Positions 1 to 10,165 are shown, counted from the stretch's first letter. The stretch: DNA of 64,000 bases from Pseudomonas sp. LS.1a (GCF_022533585.1 NZ_CP092827.1:2644001-2708000), one strand, 5' to 3'. Program-made: numbers and translations. The notes: generated by a model from the sequence alone, not told the origin.

Positions 1-1356
1 ACCCGGCAAACCGTCAGCGTTGCGGTCAAGGCCGAGGATGGCGGCCTGAGCCAGGTACAGCGCCAGGTCTACAGCTCGCAGTTCGGCCCAGTGGTGCAAT
101 GGCCAGGGCGCCTGGACTGGGATGCACATGTGGCCTACAGCCTGCGCGACGCCAACCTCGAAAATACCCGGGTGTTGCAGCAGTGGTACCAGATCAACCG
201 TGCCGATAGCCTGGTGACGTTGAAAGACTCGATCGAACAACTGCAGGGCATTCCCTGGGTCAACACGCTGGCGGTGGACCAGGCTGGCAAGGCCCTGTAC
301 CTGAACCAGTCAGTAGTGCCTTATGTGGATCAGCAACTGCTGGGCGCATGCAGCAACCCGCAGGCGCAAGGGCGCCTGGTGGTACTGGATGGTTCACGCA
401 GCGCATGCCAGTGGAAGGTCGATGCGCAGGCCGCGCAGCCGGGGATCTTCCCGGCACGGCTGCTGCCGAGCCTGGAGCGCGAAGATTTCGTGCAGAACTC
501 CAACGACCCGGCCTGGATGGCCAACCCGGCGCAGCCGCTGACCGGTTATTCGCCGCTGGTCAGCCGCAGTGACCAGCCGCTGGGCATGCGTGGCCGCTTT
601 GCCCTGCAACGCCTGCAGGGTCAGGCCCGGTTGGGCGTTGACGACCTGCAGCGCATGGTGACCGATGACGAGGTCTACCTGGCCCGCCTGGTACTGCCTG
701 ACCTGCTGCAATGGTGCAAGGGCGCCGATGCGGATGTGCGTGCCGTATGCAGTAGCCTGGCGGCCTGGAATGGCAAGGCTGACCTGGACAGTGGCATTGG
801 CCTGGTGCACTTTCAGAACCTGTTCGATGCCCTGGCCGAGCACCCGGAAAGCTGGCGGGTGGCCTTCGACCCGGCCGATCCGCAGCACACCCCGCGTGGG
901 CTGGCGGTCGAGCAGGCGGCCGTGCGCAAGCTGCTGCACCAGGCCGCGCTGGCTTCGCTCAAGCAGGTGAGTGACAGCGGCATAGCGGGGGAGGCGCGTT
1001 GGGGGCAGGTGCAACAGGCGAGCGATGGCACGCCGGTGCCGGGTGGCCCGCAGGCATTGGGTGTGTACAACGCGATCTACAGTGTGCCGCAAGGGCAGGG
1101 CAAGCGGCTGGTGGTCAGTGGTACCAGCTACCTGCAGCTGGTCAGCTTTACCGACAAGGGGCCAGAGGCCCGTGGATTGCTGGCGTTTTCCCAGTCGAGT
1201 GAAGCGGCTTCGGTGCATGCCAGTGACCAGACCAGGGCGTTTGCGGCCAGGCAACTGGCGGTGATTCCGTTTACCGAGGCGCAGATCAAGGCTGATCCCG
1301 AGTACCGGGAAGTGGTGATCAGTGAGCGGGACAAGGGGGCGGTGGTCCAGCAGTAA
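1..1356 (+). CDS. pvdQ: PvdQ-type acylase, C-terminal part (5' end outside window)
   Basis: The frame is open from base 1, so the start lies upstream; 451 codons are visible. The protein is the C-terminal (beta-chain) portion of an Ntn-hydrolase of the penicillin amidase/AHL-acylase family. Members are exported to the periplasm and self-cleave; PvdQ removes the fatty acyl chain from pyoverdine precursors and also hydrolyses long-chain acyl-homoserine lactones. The NSND motif followed by a PLTGYSP segment is where the family keeps its beta-chain catalytic Asn, and the YSSQFGPVV stretch near the left edge is typical. The nucleophilic Ser and signal peptide are not visible. Its position beside lpxH matches pvdQ in P. 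putida as I remember it; a QuiP-type paralogue is the alternative. Confidence 0.75.
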   Translation, partial: TRQTVSVAVKAEDGGLSQVQRQVYSSQFGPVVQWPGRLDWDAHVAYSLRDANLENTRVLQQWYQINRADSLVTLKDSIEQLQGIPWVNTLAVDQAGKALYLNQSVVPYVDQQLLGACSNPQAQGRLVVLDGSRSACQWKVDAQAAQPGIFPARLLPSLEREDFVQNSNDPAWMANPAQPLTGYSPLVSRSDQPLGMRGRFALQRLQGQARLGVDDLQRMVTDDEVYLARLVLPDLLQWCKGADADVRAVCSSLAAWNGKADLDSGIGLVHFQNLFDALAEHPESWRVAFDPADPQHTPRGLAVEQAAVRKLLHQAALASLKQVSDSGIAGEARWGQVQQASDGTPVPGGPQALGVYNAIYSVPQGQGKRLVVSGTSYLQLVSFTDKGPEARGLLAFSQSSEAASVHASDQTRAFAARQLAVIPFTEAQIKADPEYREVVISERDKGAVVQQ

Positions 1357-1367
1357 GGCATACCGGC

Positions 1368-1393
1368 CTCTTCGCGGGCACGCCCGCGAAGAA
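1368..1393. repeat. REP-like palindrome, also candidate bidirectional terminator
   Basis: TTCGCGGGC and GCCCGCGAA form perfect 9-bp arms two bases apart, between the convergent ends of pvdQ and lpxH. It is a single unit of the palindrome family that recurs in most intergenic regions of this window. Confidence 0.6.
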
Positions 1394-1407
1394 GGCGACT
1401 CGGTCGG

Positions 1408-2130
1408 TCAGGAAAACTCGAACGGCGCCAGCTGAAACCCTTGCTCGTCAACCTGCAAGGCCCAGCCCCGGCGGTCCCAGTCGCCCAGCACGATACGCCG
1501 TGCCGGTTGCCCGTCGACCACCAGCTTGTGTATCGCCGGCCGATGGGTATGCCCATGCACCAAGGTGCGCACACCATGCGCCGCCATCACCTTCGGTACT
1601 TCCTCCGGCGTGACATCGACAATTTCGGTGGACTTCATCCGCGTTTGCGTGCGGCTTTCGCTGCGCAGCTTGCGTGCCAGCTTGTAGCGGGCCGACAGCG
1701 GCAGGTGCCGCAACAGCCACAGACTCAGCGGGTTGCGCAGCAGACGGCGCATTTTCATGTAGGCCAGGTCGCGGGTGCACAAGGTATCGCCATGCATCAG
1801 CAGCACCTGTTCACCGCCCAGTTCGATCACGCTGGGGTCATGCAGCAACGTGCAGCCGGCAGCGTCGCAAAAGGCCTGGCCAATCAGGAAGTCACGATTG
1901 CCGTGCATCAGGTAGATGGCCGTGCCGCTGTCGCTCAGCCGACGCATGGCGTGGCAGACCGACTGCTGGAAGGGTGTCATGGCATCGTCACCGATCCAGG
2001 CTTCGAAGAAGTCGCCAAGGATGTACAACGCCTGGGCGTGGCGGGCACGGCCATCGAGCAGATCAAGAAACGCCCGGGTAATGTCCGGGCGTTCTTCTTG
2101 CAGGTGCAGATCGGAGATCAGCAGGATCAC
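1408..2130 (-). CDS. lpxH: UDP-2,3-diacylglucosamine diphosphatase
   Basis: 240 residues, the usual LpxH size. It hydrolyses UDP-2,3-diacylglucosamine to lipid X and UMP, the fourth step of lipid A synthesis, at the inner membrane. The calcineurin-like metallophosphoesterase motifs are all present: D7-x-H9, D40 in the LGDFFE segment, GNRD at 77-80, H113 and G-H194-T-H196. Its ATG overlaps the TGA of ppiB by four bases (ATGA), so it is translationally coupled behind ppiB. This pair and the divergent glnS-cysS operon are a conserved Pseudomonas arrangement. Confidence 0.95.
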   Translation of the reverse strand: MILLISDLHLQEERPDITRAFLDLLDGRARHAQALYILGDFFEAWIGDDAMTPFQQSVCHAMRRLSDSGTAIYLMHGNRDFLIGQAFCDAAGCTLLHDPSVIELGGEQVLLMHGDTLCTRDLAYMKMRRLLRNPLSLWLLRHLPLSARYKLARKLRSESRTQTRMKSTEIVDVTPEEVPKVMAAHGVRTLVHGHTHRPAIHKLVVDGQPARRIVLGDWDRRGWALQVDEQGFQLAPFEFS

Positions 2131-2627
2131 TCAATGATCTCGGCTTTCTCGATGACCACGTCGTCTTTTGGCACGTCCTGGTGGCCAGCCTTGGAGCCAG
2201 TGGCGACTTTTTCGATGGCGTCGACGATTTCACGGCCTTCGATCACTTCGCCGAATACCGCATAGCCCCAGCCCTGCACGTTCTTGCCGCTGTGGTTGAG
2301 GAAGTCGTTGTCGGACGAGTTGATGAAGAACTGCGCCGAGGCGGAGTGCGGCTCCATGGTGCGGGCCATGGCGATGCTGTACTTCTTGTTCTTCAGGCCG
2401 TTGTCGGCTTCGTTCTGGATGCTGGCGCGGGTTTTCTTCTGGCTCATGCCAGGCTCGAAGCCGCCGCCCTGGATCATGAAGCCCTTGATCACGCGGTGGA
2501 ACACGGTGCCGTTGTAGTGGCCGTCCTTGACGTACTGAACGAAGTTTTCGGTAGTCAGCGGCGCTTTCTCGGCGTCCAGTTGCAGGACGATGTCGCCGTG
2601 GTTGGTGCTCAGTTTGACTTTGGACAT
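2127..2627 (-). CDS. ppiB: Cytoplasmic peptidyl-prolyl cis-trans isomerase B (cyclophilin)
   Basis: 166 residues, standard for PpiB. It catalyses cis-trans isomerisation of Xaa-Pro bonds. The cyclophilin signature is visible: [13 protein letters not shown], then the SAQFFIN and VFGEVIEG segments. The frame is open upstream to 2726, but those extra residues do not look like protein, while the ATG at 2627 starts the normal family N-terminus ([11 protein letters not shown]) and has a purine-rich ribosome site (GAAAGAG) upstream. No signal peptide, so the cytosolic form. First gene of the ppiB-lpxH unit. Confidence 0.95.
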   Translation of the reverse strand: MSKVKLSTNHGDIVLQLDAEKAPLTTENFVQYVKDGHYNGTVFHRVIKGFMIQGGGFEPGMSQKKTRASIQNEADNGLKNKKYSIAMARTMEPHSASAQFFINSSDNDFLNHSGKNVQGWGYAVFGEVIEGREIVDAIEKVATGSKAGHQDVPKDDVVIEKAEIIE

Positions 2628-2875
2628 GCTGAAACTCGCTCTTTCAAGGCAATCGGGAATTAGGGTGCGCAGGGCGCGGGTTATCACCTGACGCAGGATC
2701 AGGCGATCGCGACACATGGCGCGCACTGGCCATTTTGCCAGGCTGCGGCAAAAAGCCGTGATAAATCACGCCAGTTTGTCCGGGCCCGGCTGTCAGCAGC
2801 TTGACTGCTTCGGCTATGATAGGCCCTTTGATTCAATCGGCCTACCCAGGCCGGACACGTGCATTCAAGGATCCT
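2628..2875. promoter_or_regulatory. Divergent ppiB/glnS promoter region
   Basis: 248 bp between divergent starts. A TATGAT -10-like hexamer lies at 2815-2820, which would give glnS a leader of about 50 nt; no well-spaced -35 is obvious (TTGACT at 2801 is too close). The ppiB promoter was not resolved. Confidence 0.35.
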
Positions 2876-4579
2876 ATGAGCAAGCCCACTGCCGACAACG
2901 CGCCCAACGCCGCTGCCAAAGGCGCCCCCGCTGTCCCTGCGAACTTCCTGCGGCCGATCATCCAGGCCGACCTGGACTCGGGCAAGCACAGCAGCATCGT
3001 CACCCGTTTCCCGCCGGAGCCCAATGGCTACCTGCATATCGGTCACGCCAAGTCGATCTGCGTCAACTTCGGCCTGGCCAAGGAATTCGGGGGCGTTTGC
3101 CACCTGCGTTTCGACGATACCAACCCGGCCAAGGAAGACCAGGAGTACATCGACGCCATCCAGAGCGATGTCAAGTGGCTGGGCTTCGACTGGGCCGGCG
3201 ACGTGCGCTACGCCTCCGACTACTTCGACCAGCTGCACGATTGGGCGGTCGAGCTGATCAAGCGTGGCAAGGCCTACGTTTGCGACCTTACCCCTGAGCA
3301 AGCCAAGGAATACCGTGGCAATCTCAAGGAACCGGGCAAGAACAGCCCGTTCCGCGAGCGCAGCGTTGAAGAGAACCTCGACCTGTTCGCCCGCATGAAG
3401 GCTGGCGAGTTCAAGGACGGCGAGCGCGTGCTGCGGGCCAAGATCGACATGGCCTCGCCGAACATGAACCTGCGCGACCCGATCCTGTACCGCATCCGCC
3501 ATGCCCACCACCACCAGACCGGTGACAAGTGGTGCATCTACCCCAACTACGACTTTACCCACGGCCAGTCGGACGCGATCGAGGGCATCACCCACTCGAT
3601 CTGCACCCTGGAGTTCGAAGGGCATCGTCCGCTGTACGACTGGTTCCTCGACAACCTGCCGGTGCCGGCTCACCCGCGCCAGTACGAGTTCAGCCGCCTG
3701 AACCTGAACTACACCATCACATCCAAGCGCAAGCTCAAGCAGCTGGTTGACGAAAAGCACGTCGAAGGCTGGGACGACCCGCGCATGTCGACCCTGTCCG
3801 GCTTCCGTCGCCGTGGCTACACCCCGGCCTCGATTCGTAACTTCTGCGAAATGATCGGCACCAACCGTTCCGACGGCGTGGTCGACATGTCGATGCTCGA
3901 GTTCAGCATCCGTGACGACCTGGACCGCACCGCGCCGCGCGCCATGTGCGTGCTGCGCCCGCTGAAAGTGGTCATCACCAACTATCCGGAAGGCCAGGTC
4001 GAGCAGCTCGAACTGCCGCGCCACCCGAAGGAAGACATGGGCGTGCGCGTGCTGCCGTTCTCCCGTGAGCTGTACATCGACCGCGACGATTTCATGGAAG
4101 AGCCGCCGAAGGGCTACAAGCGCCTGGAGCCGGCCGGTGAAGTGCGCCTGCGCGGCAGCTACGTGATCCGCGCCGACGAGGCGATCAAGGATGCCGACGG
4201 CAACATCGTCGAGCTGCGTTGCTCGTACGACCCGGACACGCTGGGCAAGAACCCGGAAGGCCGCAAGGTCAAGGGCGTGATCCACTGGGTGCCGGCCGAG
4301 GGCAGCGTCGAGTGCGAAGTGCGCCTGTACGACCGTCTGTTCCGCTCGCCGAACCCGGAAAAGACCGAGGAGGGCGGCAGCTTCCTGGACAACATCAACC
4401 CAGGTTCGCTGCAAGTGCTCAGCGGCTGCCGTGCCGAGCCGTCGTTGGCCCAGGCGCAGCCCGAGGACCGCTTCCAGTTCGAACGCGAAGGCTACTTCTG
4501 CGCCGACCTGAAAGACAGCCAGCCGGGGCGCCCGGTGTTCAACCGCACTGTCACCCTGCGTGACTCCTGGGGCAGCTGA
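2876..4579 (+). CDS. glnS: Glutaminyl-tRNA synthetase
   Basis: 567 residues. Charges tRNA-Gln with glutamine using ATP. A class I synthetase: HIGH is at about 54-57 ([11 protein letters not shown]) and the second nucleotide-binding motif appears as SKRKL near 282. The C-terminal anticodon-binding beta-barrels follow (VVITNYPEG onward). The frame is open upstream to 2801; I chose ATG 2876 because the sequence before it is promoter-like and MSKPTADN matches the family start. The short Ala-rich N-terminal stretch before residue 25 is normal for Pseudomonas. Followed 9 bp later by cysS, so probably one transcript. Confidence 0.95.
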   Translation: MSKPTADNAPNAAAKGAPAVPANFLRPIIQADLDSGKHSSIVTRFPPEPNGYLHIGHAKSICVNFGLAKEFGGVCHLRFDDTNPAKEDQEYIDAIQSDVKWLGFDWAGDVRYASDYFDQLHDWAVELIKRGKAYVCDLTPEQAKEYRGNLKEPGKNSPFRERSVEENLDLFARMKAGEFKDGERVLRAKIDMASPNMNLRDPILYRIRHAHHHQTGDKWCIYPNYDFTHGQSDAIEGITHSICTLEFEGHRPLYDWFLDNLPVPAHPRQYEFSRLNLNYTITSKRKLKQLVDEKHVEGWDDPRMSTLSGFRRRGYTPASIRNFCEMIGTNRSDGVVDMSMLEFSIRDDLDRTAPRAMCVLRPLKVVITNYPEGQVEQLELPRHPKEDMGVRVLPFSRELYIDRDDFMEEPPKGYKRLEPAGEVRLRGSYVIRADEAIKDADGNIVELRCSYDPDTLGKNPEGRKVKGVIHWVPAEGSVECEVRLYDRLFRSPNPEKTEEGGSFLDNINPGSLQVLSGCRAEPSLAQAQPEDRFQFEREGYFCADLKDSQPGRPVFNRTVTLRDSWGS

Positions 4580-4588
4580 GGAACCGCC

Positions 4589-5971
4589 GTGCTTACCATC
4601 TACAACACGCTGAGCAAAGCGAAGGAAGTCTTCAAGCCGCTGGATGGCAACAAGGTGCGCATGTACGTGTGCGGCATGACCGTATACGACTACTGCCACC
4701 TGGGCCATGGCCGCAGCATGGTGGCCTTCGACCTGGTCACCCGCTGGCTGCGCAAGAGCGGCTATGAGCTGACCTACGTGCGTAACATCACCGACATCGA
4801 TGACAAGATCATCAACCGGGCCAACGAGAACGGCGAGAGCTTCGACGCCTTGACCGCCCGCATGATCGACGCGATGCACGAAGACGAGCGCCGCCTGAAC
4901 ATCCTGCCGCCGGACCAGGAGCCGCGTGCCACCGACCATATCGCCGGCATGCACGCAATGATCCAGACCCTGATCGACAAGGGTTACGCCTACGCCCCGG
5001 GCAATGGCGACGTGTACTACCGCGTCGGCAAGTTCGTCGGCTACGGCAAGCTCTCGCGCAAGAAGATCGAAGACCTGCGCATCGGTGCCCGTATCGAGGT
5101 CGACGAAGCCAAGCAGGACCCGCTGGACTTCGTGCTGTGGAAGGGCGTCAAGCCGGGCGAGCCGAGCTGGGAATCGCCATGGGGCCCGGGGCGTCCGGGC
5201 TGGCACATCGAGTGCTCGGTGATGTCCACCTGCTGCCTGGGTGAAAGCTTCGACATCCACGGTGGCGGTAGTGACCTGGAGTTCCCGCACCACGAGAACG
5301 AGATTGCCCAGAGCGAGGCGGCCACCGGCAAGCAGTACGCCAATGCCTGGATGCACTGCGGCATGATCCGTATCAATGGCGAGAAGATGTCCAAGTCGTT
5401 GAACAACTTCTTCACCATCCGCGACGTGCTCGAAAAGTATCACCCGGAAGTGGTGCGTTACCTGCTGGTGGCCAGCCACTACCGCAGCGCAATCAACTAC
5501 TCGGAAGACAGCCTGCGTGATGCCAAGGGCGCACTGGAGCGCTTCTACCACGCCTTGCGCGGCTTGCCGCGGGTGGCGGCCAAGGGTGGCGAAGAGTTTG
5601 TCGAGCGCTTCAGCGTGGCCATGAACGATGACTTCGGCACCCCCGAAGCCTGCGCCGTGCTGTTCGACCTGGTGCGCGAGATCAACCGCCTGCGCGACAG
5701 CGACGTGGAGGCCGCTGCCGGCCTTGCCGGTCGCCTGCGCGAGCTGGGTGATGTGCTGGGTGTGCTGCAGCTGGAAGCCGATGACTTCCTGCGTGCTGGT
5801 GCCGAAGGCAAGGTGGATGCCGCTGAGGTCGAGGGCTTGATCCAGGCGCGCCTGCAGGCGCGTGCGGACAAGAACTGGGCCGAGTCCGACCGTATTCGCG
5901 ACCAGCTGACCGCCATGGGTGTGGTGCTGGAAGACAGCAAGGGTGGGACTACCTGGCGTCTGGCTGACTGA
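4589..5971 (+). CDS. cysS: Cysteinyl-tRNA synthetase
   Basis: 460 residues, typical length. Charges tRNA-Cys. Class I motifs: the HIGH counterpart HLGH at 37-40, KMSKS near 266-270 ([11 protein letters not shown]), and zinc ligands C28, the Cys of WHIECS and the HH of FPHHENE. The start is GTG at 4589, 9 bp after the glnS stop, with GAGGAA overlapping the end of glnS as ribosome site. Followed by a strong hairpin terminator. Confidence 0.96.
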   Translation: MLTIYNTLSKAKEVFKPLDGNKVRMYVCGMTVYDYCHLGHGRSMVAFDLVTRWLRKSGYELTYVRNITDIDDKIINRANENGESFDALTARMIDAMHEDERRLNILPPDQEPRATDHIAGMHAMIQTLIDKGYAYAPGNGDVYYRVGKFVGYGKLSRKKIEDLRIGARIEVDEAKQDPLDFVLWKGVKPGEPSWESPWGPGRPGWHIECSVMSTCCLGESFDIHGGGSDLEFPHHENEIAQSEAATGKQYANAWMHCGMIRINGEKMSKSLNNFFTIRDVLEKYHPEVVRYLLVASHYRSAINYSEDSLRDAKGALERFYHALRGLPRVAAKGGEEFVERFSVAMNDDFGTPEACAVLFDLVREINRLRDSDVEAAAGLAGRLRELGDVLGVLQLEADDFLRAGAEGKVDAAEVEGLIQARLQARADKNWAESDRIRDQLTAMGVVLEDSKGGTTWRLAD

Positions 5972-5981
5972 TCGACTTCAA

Positions 5982-6011
5982 GGGGGCCGCTTTGCGGCCC
6001 CGGCTTTTATT
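5982..6011. terminator. Rho-independent terminator between cysS and the sensor kinase
   Basis: GGGGCCGC at 5983-5990 and GCGGCCCC at 5994-6001 form an 8-bp stem with a TTT loop, followed by GGCTTTTATTT. It ends cysS and can act on the convergent kinase transcript; its T-run overlaps the kinase stop codon. Confidence 0.8.
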
Positions 6012-7398
6012 TGGCCAGTCCAGCCAATGGGCAATGTAGAACCAACCTGGCCCCACCCAATTCGCTTTCCCCCACCTCCAGCCCGAACCCATGCAGGTCG
6101 ACGATCGCCGCAACGATCGACAACCCCAGCCCGAACCCCGCATGGCGGTGGCCTTCATCGCTACGGTAGAAGCGCTTCAGCACTGCCGCACGTTCCTCTT
6201 GCGGAATACCCGGCCCGCTGTCCTCGATGGCCAGGTGCAGGCCCTTGTCATCCTGGGTGGCAGCAATCCGCACCCGCCCACCCTCAGGCGTGAACTTGAT
6301 GCCGTTGCCCACCAGGTTGGCCAGCGCCTCGAACAGCAGTTCGCGATCACCGTGCAATGCTGGCAGTTCAGCTGGCTGCTGCAGTTCCAGGCGAATGCCG
6401 CCATCTTCGGCCAACGGCAGGTAAAAGTCGTGCAACTCCACCAACAGTTCGTGCGGGTCAAGCTGGACGAAACCGGCCCGACGCTGGCGATCTTCCAGTT
6501 CACTGATGCGCAACAACCCGCGAAAACGCGCCATCAGGGTGTCGGTTTCGCCGATGGCCTGGTCCAGCGCCTCTGCCTGGGTGGAGTCGACGTCACTTTG
6601 CTGGCGAATGCGGTACAGCTGGGCGCGCAGGCGCGTGAGCGGGGTGCGCAGGTCGTGGGCGATGTTGTCGCACACGCCCTTGACCTCATGCATCAGCCGC
6701 TCGATGCGGTCGAGCATGGCGTTGACGATGGCCGCCAGCATGTCCAGCTCGTCGCGCCGGGCCGACAGCGGCAGGCGGTGGGTAAGGTCACCGGCGACGA
6801 TCAGTTCGGCCTGGGCCTGGATCGCGCGGATGCGCTTGAGCGGCCGGCGCCTTAGCAGGTACCAGCCGGCAAACCCCGGGATCAGGGTCAGCGAGATCCC
6901 CCAGAGCAGGGCATGCAGGATGATCCGGGTGACCACGAACAGCGAGCCGTTGTCGCGCACCAGCACCAGCCAGCGGCCATCCTGCACCTTGATCGCCACC
7001 GCGTCGCAGCTGTCACGCGGCATGTGCGGGTCGTCGGCGTCCAGGCAGCGCTTGAGTTCGTGAACCTTGCCGTCCAGCCCCAGCTCTGGCGGGACAGCAC
7101 GAATGCGCCCGCCGATCGGGTTGAGCTGGTTGTCGAACAGGCCATAGGCGTCGAAGCTGCGTTCTTCGAAGGCCTGGCTGGCAACCAGGGCGTCATCCAG
7201 CTGCTTGCCGCTCATGTGTGCGAACAGGTGCTGGCGCTGCAGCATGGAATGGCGAGTGAGTTTGTTCAGGTAGCTGGACACCTCGAAGTACAGCACCCCC
7301 ATGAGGATGCTGCTCCAGGCCACGAACAGAAAGCTGTACAGCGCCAGCAGGCGGCTGGTCGAGGAGCTCCAGCCCTTAGACGGGTTCAGCAATGGCAT
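6007..7398 (-). CDS. Sensor histidine kinase (OmpR-type system)
   Basis: 463 residues, inner-membrane kinase. Order: TM1 about 17-39, a periplasmic sensor of about 115 residues, TM2 about 155-181, HAMP 182-236, dimerisation/phosphoacceptor H248 in NIAHDLRTPL, N-box with N361 and N365, G1 DSGPGIP at 393-399 and G2 GFGLGLS at 421-427. All catalytic boxes are intact. It overlaps the upstream regulator gene by 23 bp, so the two are co-translated. The periplasmic domain does not point to a ligand. The position after cysS recalls ParS in P. aeruginosa, but the sensor and length do not let me call orthology. Confidence 0.9.
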   Translation of the reverse strand: MPLLNPSKGWSSSTSRLLALYSFLFVAWSSILMGVLYFEVSSYLNKLTRHSMLQRQHLFAHMSGKQLDDALVASQAFEERSFDAYGLFDNQLNPIGGRIRAVPPELGLDGKVHELKRCLDADDPHMPRDSCDAVAIKVQDGRWLVLVRDNGSLFVVTRIILHALLWGISLTLIPGFAGWYLLRRRPLKRIRAIQAQAELIVAGDLTHRLPLSARRDELDMLAAIVNAMLDRIERLMHEVKGVCDNIAHDLRTPLTRLRAQLYRIRQQSDVDSTQAEALDQAIGETDTLMARFRGLLRISELEDRQRRAGFVQLDPHELLVELHDFYLPLAEDGGIRLELQQPAELPALHGDRELLFEALANLVGNGIKFTPEGGRVRIAATQDDKGLHLAIEDSGPGIPQEERAAVLKRFYRSDEGHRHAGFGLGLSIVAAIVDLHGFGLEVGESELGGARLVLHCPLAGLAK

Positions 7399-8056
7399 AG
7401 CCGGAGCCCCGTACCGTACGGATCAGCGGCGACTGGCCGGGTGAGTCGATTTTCTTGCGCAGACGGCCGATGTGCACGTCGATCAGGTTGGTGCCCGGGT
7501 CGAAGTGGTAGCCCCAGACTTCCTCGAAAATCATCATCCGCGTGATCACCTGGCCGCTATGGCGCATCAGGTACTCCAGCAGCTTGTACTCGGTGGGCAG
7601 CAGGTTGAGGGTTTGTTCGCCGCGGCGGGCTTCGTGGCTGATCAGGTCCAGTTGCAGGTCGGCGACCTGCAGGCGGGTCTGGGTCATGGGCACGCTGTTG
7701 CGGCGCAGCAGTACTTCGACTCGTGCGGCCATCTCGTCGGAGGCGAACGGCTTGGTCAGGTAGTCGTCACCCCCGGCACGCAGGCCGCGTACCCGCTCGT
7801 CGACATCGGAGAGGGCGCTGATCATAAGGATCGGTGTGGCGATCTTGAGGCTGCGCAGGGTGGTAACGATGGTCAGCCCATCGACCTCGGGCAGCATGCG
7901 GTCGAGGGTGATCAGGTCGTAGCCGCCGGCAATGGCCTTGGCCAGGCCTTCACGGCCATTGTCGGCCCAATCCACCTCCAGGCCGTGGCTGGTAAGTTCG
8001 GCGACGATTTCCTGGCCGGTGACGGCGTCGTCTTCGATGGTCAGTACGCGAGGCAT
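7376..8056 (-). CDS. OmpR-family response regulator
   Basis: 226 residues: receiver domain with acidic pocket D9/D10, phosphoacceptor D52 (DLITLDRMLPEVDG) and the conserved KPF lysine near 105, then a winged-helix DNA-binding domain with the LLEYLMRHSGQVITR segment. The frame is open far upstream, but that part translates the REP element and is not protein-like; ATG 8056 begins the family N-terminus (MPRVLTIEDD). Partner of the downstream kinase. Target genes cannot be read from the sequence. Confidence 0.92.
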   Translation of the reverse strand: MPRVLTIEDDAVTGQEIVAELTSHGLEVDWADNGREGLAKAIAGGYDLITLDRMLPEVDGLTIVTTLRSLKIATPILMISALSDVDERVRGLRAGGDDYLTKPFASDEMAARVEVLLRRNSVPMTQTRLQVADLQLDLISHEARRGEQTLNLLPTEYKLLEYLMRHSGQVITRMMIFEEVWGYHFDPGTNLIDVHIGRLRKKIDSPGQSPLIRTVRGSGYAIAEPV

Positions 8057-8159
8057 GCTGGTTTCCGGGCATCTAATGGAGACTTGATTGTGCCAAAGAA
8101 TAGCCAAACGGCGATTTAAGAAAAATTCATCTAGCGTCTTTGGCCTGCACTGGCCTCTT

Positions 8160-8240
8160 GGCCGGTAAACCCGCTCCCACAGGTGCAGCGTCGCCCCCAA
8201 GAGCGGTGACATCCCTGTGGGAGCGGGTTTACCCGCGAAG
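8160..8240. repeat. REP-like inverted pair
   Basis: A left unit (GGTAAACCCGCTCCCACAG, from 8164) and a right unit (CTGTGGGAGCGGGTTTACC, from 8215) face each other across about 30 bp, between the regulator start and the GntR gene stop. Confidence 0.75.
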
Positions 8241-8256
8241 CAGGCGCCGTGGTGTT

Positions 8257-8952
8257 TCAGCGTGCGCCAATCCCTTCGGCATGCATGATCTGCGCAATGA
8301 TCGGCACCGGGGTCATCAGGTGCGAACGCATCATGGCACTGGCGCGCTTGGCGTCCCGGGCCAGAATCACTTCGACCAGTGCTGCATGCTCCTGGCGCTT
8401 GAGCTCCAGCGCCTGTTCGGAAAACACCGTCTGGGTCAGCCACAGGTGCCGGTAGCGCTCGGCCTGGTCGAACAGGTAGGTGCGCGCCTGCAGCAGGTGC
8501 TTGGAGCCGCAGCCCGAGGCAATGGCAGTGTGAAACGCCTTGTGCCGTTCGTCCCACACATCCAGGCGCTGCTCGCGGGTCTTCACTTCCACCACCTTGG
8601 CCAGGGTATGCGAGTGGGCCAGTACCGACGCCTCCCAGGCGTCGTCGCCACGCTCGATGGCCAGGGTGATGATCATCGCCTCCAGGTTGGCGCGGGCATC
8701 GTAGATGTCGTTCATCTCGTCCAGCGACATGGGCGCCACGCGGTAGCCCTTCTGGCTGATCGCGTTGACCAGGTGCTCGGCCACCAGCTGCGACAGCGCT
8801 TCGCGCAGCGGGCCCACGCCCAGGTCGTAGCGGTCCTTCAGGGTGCTCATCAACAGCTTTTCTCCGGGCTTGAACACGCCGCGGATGATGTCCTTCTTGA
8901 GCCTCTCATACCCGCTGAATGCTGAGTTTTGTCGGGGGGCGAGCGCTTCCAA
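8257..8952 (-). CDS. csiR: GntR/FCD-family repressor of the glutarate genes
   Basis: 231 residues from a TTG start at 8952. N-terminal winged helix (YERLKKDIIRGVFKPGEKL to GVGPLREALSQLVAEHLV), then an all-helical FCD ligand domain with the expected acidic/His metal residues (D-x3-N, then H, H). CsiR-type regulators repress csiD and are released by glutarate; the divergent csiD supports this. A longer frame reaches 9057, but it would cover the operator and promoter region; AGGA lies just upstream of the TTG, and the family N-terminus (EALAPRQNSAF) begins there. The exact start remains the weak point. Confidence 0.85.
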   Translation of the reverse strand: MEALAPRQNSAFSGYERLKKDIIRGVFKPGEKLLMSTLKDRYDLGVGPLREALSQLVAEHLVNAISQKGYRVAPMSLDEMNDIYDARANLEAMIITLAIERGDDAWEASVLAHSHTLAKVVEVKTREQRLDVWDERHKAFHTAIASGCGSKHLLQARTYLFDQAERYRHLWLTQTVFSEQALELKRQEHAALVEVILARDAKRASAMMRSHLMTPVPIIAQIMHAEGIGAR

Positions 8953-9043
8953 GATCCTGTTCCTCAAACGGTTTTGTCGATCATACCGAAAGCGTTCGCT
9001 GGCGAAAAACAATGGACAAACAAGCGTTTTGTCGTCGAACAAT

Positions 9044-9061
9044 AAAAATGTAGACATTTTT
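9044..9061. promoter_or_regulatory. Candidate GntR operator between csiR and csiD
   Basis: AAAAATGT and ACATTTTT are perfect 8-bp inverted arms two bases apart, about 90 bp upstream of csiD, in an A+T-rich divergent spacer. Position and symmetry fit the binding site of the neighbouring FCD regulator. TTTTGTCG-type half repeats occur nearby at 9027-9040. Confidence 0.55.
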
Positions 9062-9149
9062 GGTTTGTGGCGATATTTTTACCTCGCCCGCACTGATCCA
9101 GCTCATGCCCGGACGGCGCCACCCCACTTTTTTCTGCCAGGACACTGCC

Positions 9150-10127
9150 ATGAACGCTTTTACGCAGATCGACGAACTTGTGATGCCACTGCCGCTCGAA
9201 CCGCGTGGTTACACCATCGCCCCCTCGAAACAGTCGCCGCGCCTGCTTGAACTCACCTTTGCCCGCGAAACGGTCGAAGCGTTCGTCCAGGCCGTTGCCC
9301 AGTGGCCGGTGCAGGCGTTGGAGTACAAGTCGTTCCTGCGCTTCCGGGTTGGCGAGATCCTCGACGAGCTGTGCCAGGGCACCCTGCGGCCGGTGCTGCT
9401 CAATACCATCCTCAATCGCGCCAGCGGCGGCATGCTGATCACCCCGGTCGGCCTGGATGACGTGAGCCAGGCCGAGGACATGGTCAAGTTCACCACCGCC
9501 TGCGCACACCTGATCGGCCGCTCCAACTACGACGCCATGAGCGGCCAGTTCTATGCCCGCTTCGTGGTGGTCAACACCGACAACTCCGACAGCTACCTGC
9601 GTCAGCCGCACCGGGTCATGGAGTTGCACAACGATGGCACCTTCGTCAACCAGATCACCGACTACGTGCTGATGCTGAAGATCGACGAAAAGAACATGGA
9701 AGGCGGCAACTCGCTGCTGCTGCACCTGGACGACTGGGAGCAGTGCGACGAATTCTTCCGCCACCCGCTGGCCCGTCGGGAAATGCGCTGGACCGCACCA
9801 CCGAGCAAGAAGGTGTCCGAGGATGTGTTCCACTCGGTGTTCGACACCGATGCCGAAGGCCGTCCGACCATGCGCTACATCGACCAGTTCGTGCAGCCGG
9901 AGAACTACGAGGAGGGCATCTGGCTGAACGCCTTGTCCGAATCGCTCGAAGGCAGCGAGAAGAAGCTGTCGGTACCGGTGGGCGTGGGAAGCTTCCTGCT
10001 GATCAACAATCTGTTCTGGCTGCATGGCCGCGACCGCTTTACGCCGCACGAAGGCCTGCGCCGCGAGCTGATGCGCCAGCGCGGCTACGTCGCCTTCCCC
10101 AAACCGCTGTACCAGCGCGGGCAATAA
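9150..10127 (+). CDS. csiD: Glutarate 2-hydroxylase (CsiD/GlaH)
   Basis: 325 residues. Fe(II)/2-oxoglutarate dioxygenase that converts glutarate, 2-oxoglutarate and O2 to L-2-hydroxyglutarate, succinate and CO2. The metal triad is visible as H-N-D in [10 protein letters not shown] and the distal His in FWLHGRDRF; the following Arg-rich stretch fits 2-oxoglutarate binding. The start is ATG 9150 with AGGA about 8 bp upstream; the in-frame extension to 9060 is operator DNA. With lhgO downstream it forms the glutaryl-CoA-independent route of lysine breakdown. Confidence 0.93.
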   Translation: MNAFTQIDELVMPLPLEPRGYTIAPSKQSPRLLELTFARETVEAFVQAVAQWPVQALEYKSFLRFRVGEILDELCQGTLRPVLLNTILNRASGGMLITPVGLDDVSQAEDMVKFTTACAHLIGRSNYDAMSGQFYARFVVVNTDNSDSYLRQPHRVMELHNDGTFVNQITDYVLMLKIDEKNMEGGNSLLLHLDDWEQCDEFFRHPLARREMRWTAPPSKKVSEDVFHSVFDTDAEGRPTMRYIDQFVQPENYEEGIWLNALSESLEGSEKKLSVPVGVGSFLLINNLFWLHGRDRFTPHEGLRRELMRQRGYVAFPKPLYQRGQ

Positions 10128-10133
10128 TGACAG

Positions 10134-10165
10134 GGCGCGGGGCGGGCGCCCGCCCACGCGCCTTT
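10134..10165 (+). terminator. GC-rich hairpin between csiD and lhgO
   Basis: GGGCGGGC abuts GCCCGCCC and the outer GGCGCG pairs with CGCGCC, followed by only TTT. It is a very stable hairpin in the 114-bp gap. It may reduce read-through into lhgO or protect the csiD 3' end; it is too weak in T residues for a sure terminator. Confidence 0.45.

Noticed and set aside
2801..2820. TTGACT with TATGAT as the glnS promoter
   Set aside because: Only 8 bp separate the two hexamers, too short for a sigma-70 promoter; only the -10-like part is kept as a weak candidate.
2699..5551. A 950-codon open frame on the minus strand
   Set aside because: It is antisense to glnS and cysS, which have all family motifs; the translation is Val/Ala/His/Gln-rich shadow text typical of high-G+C genes.
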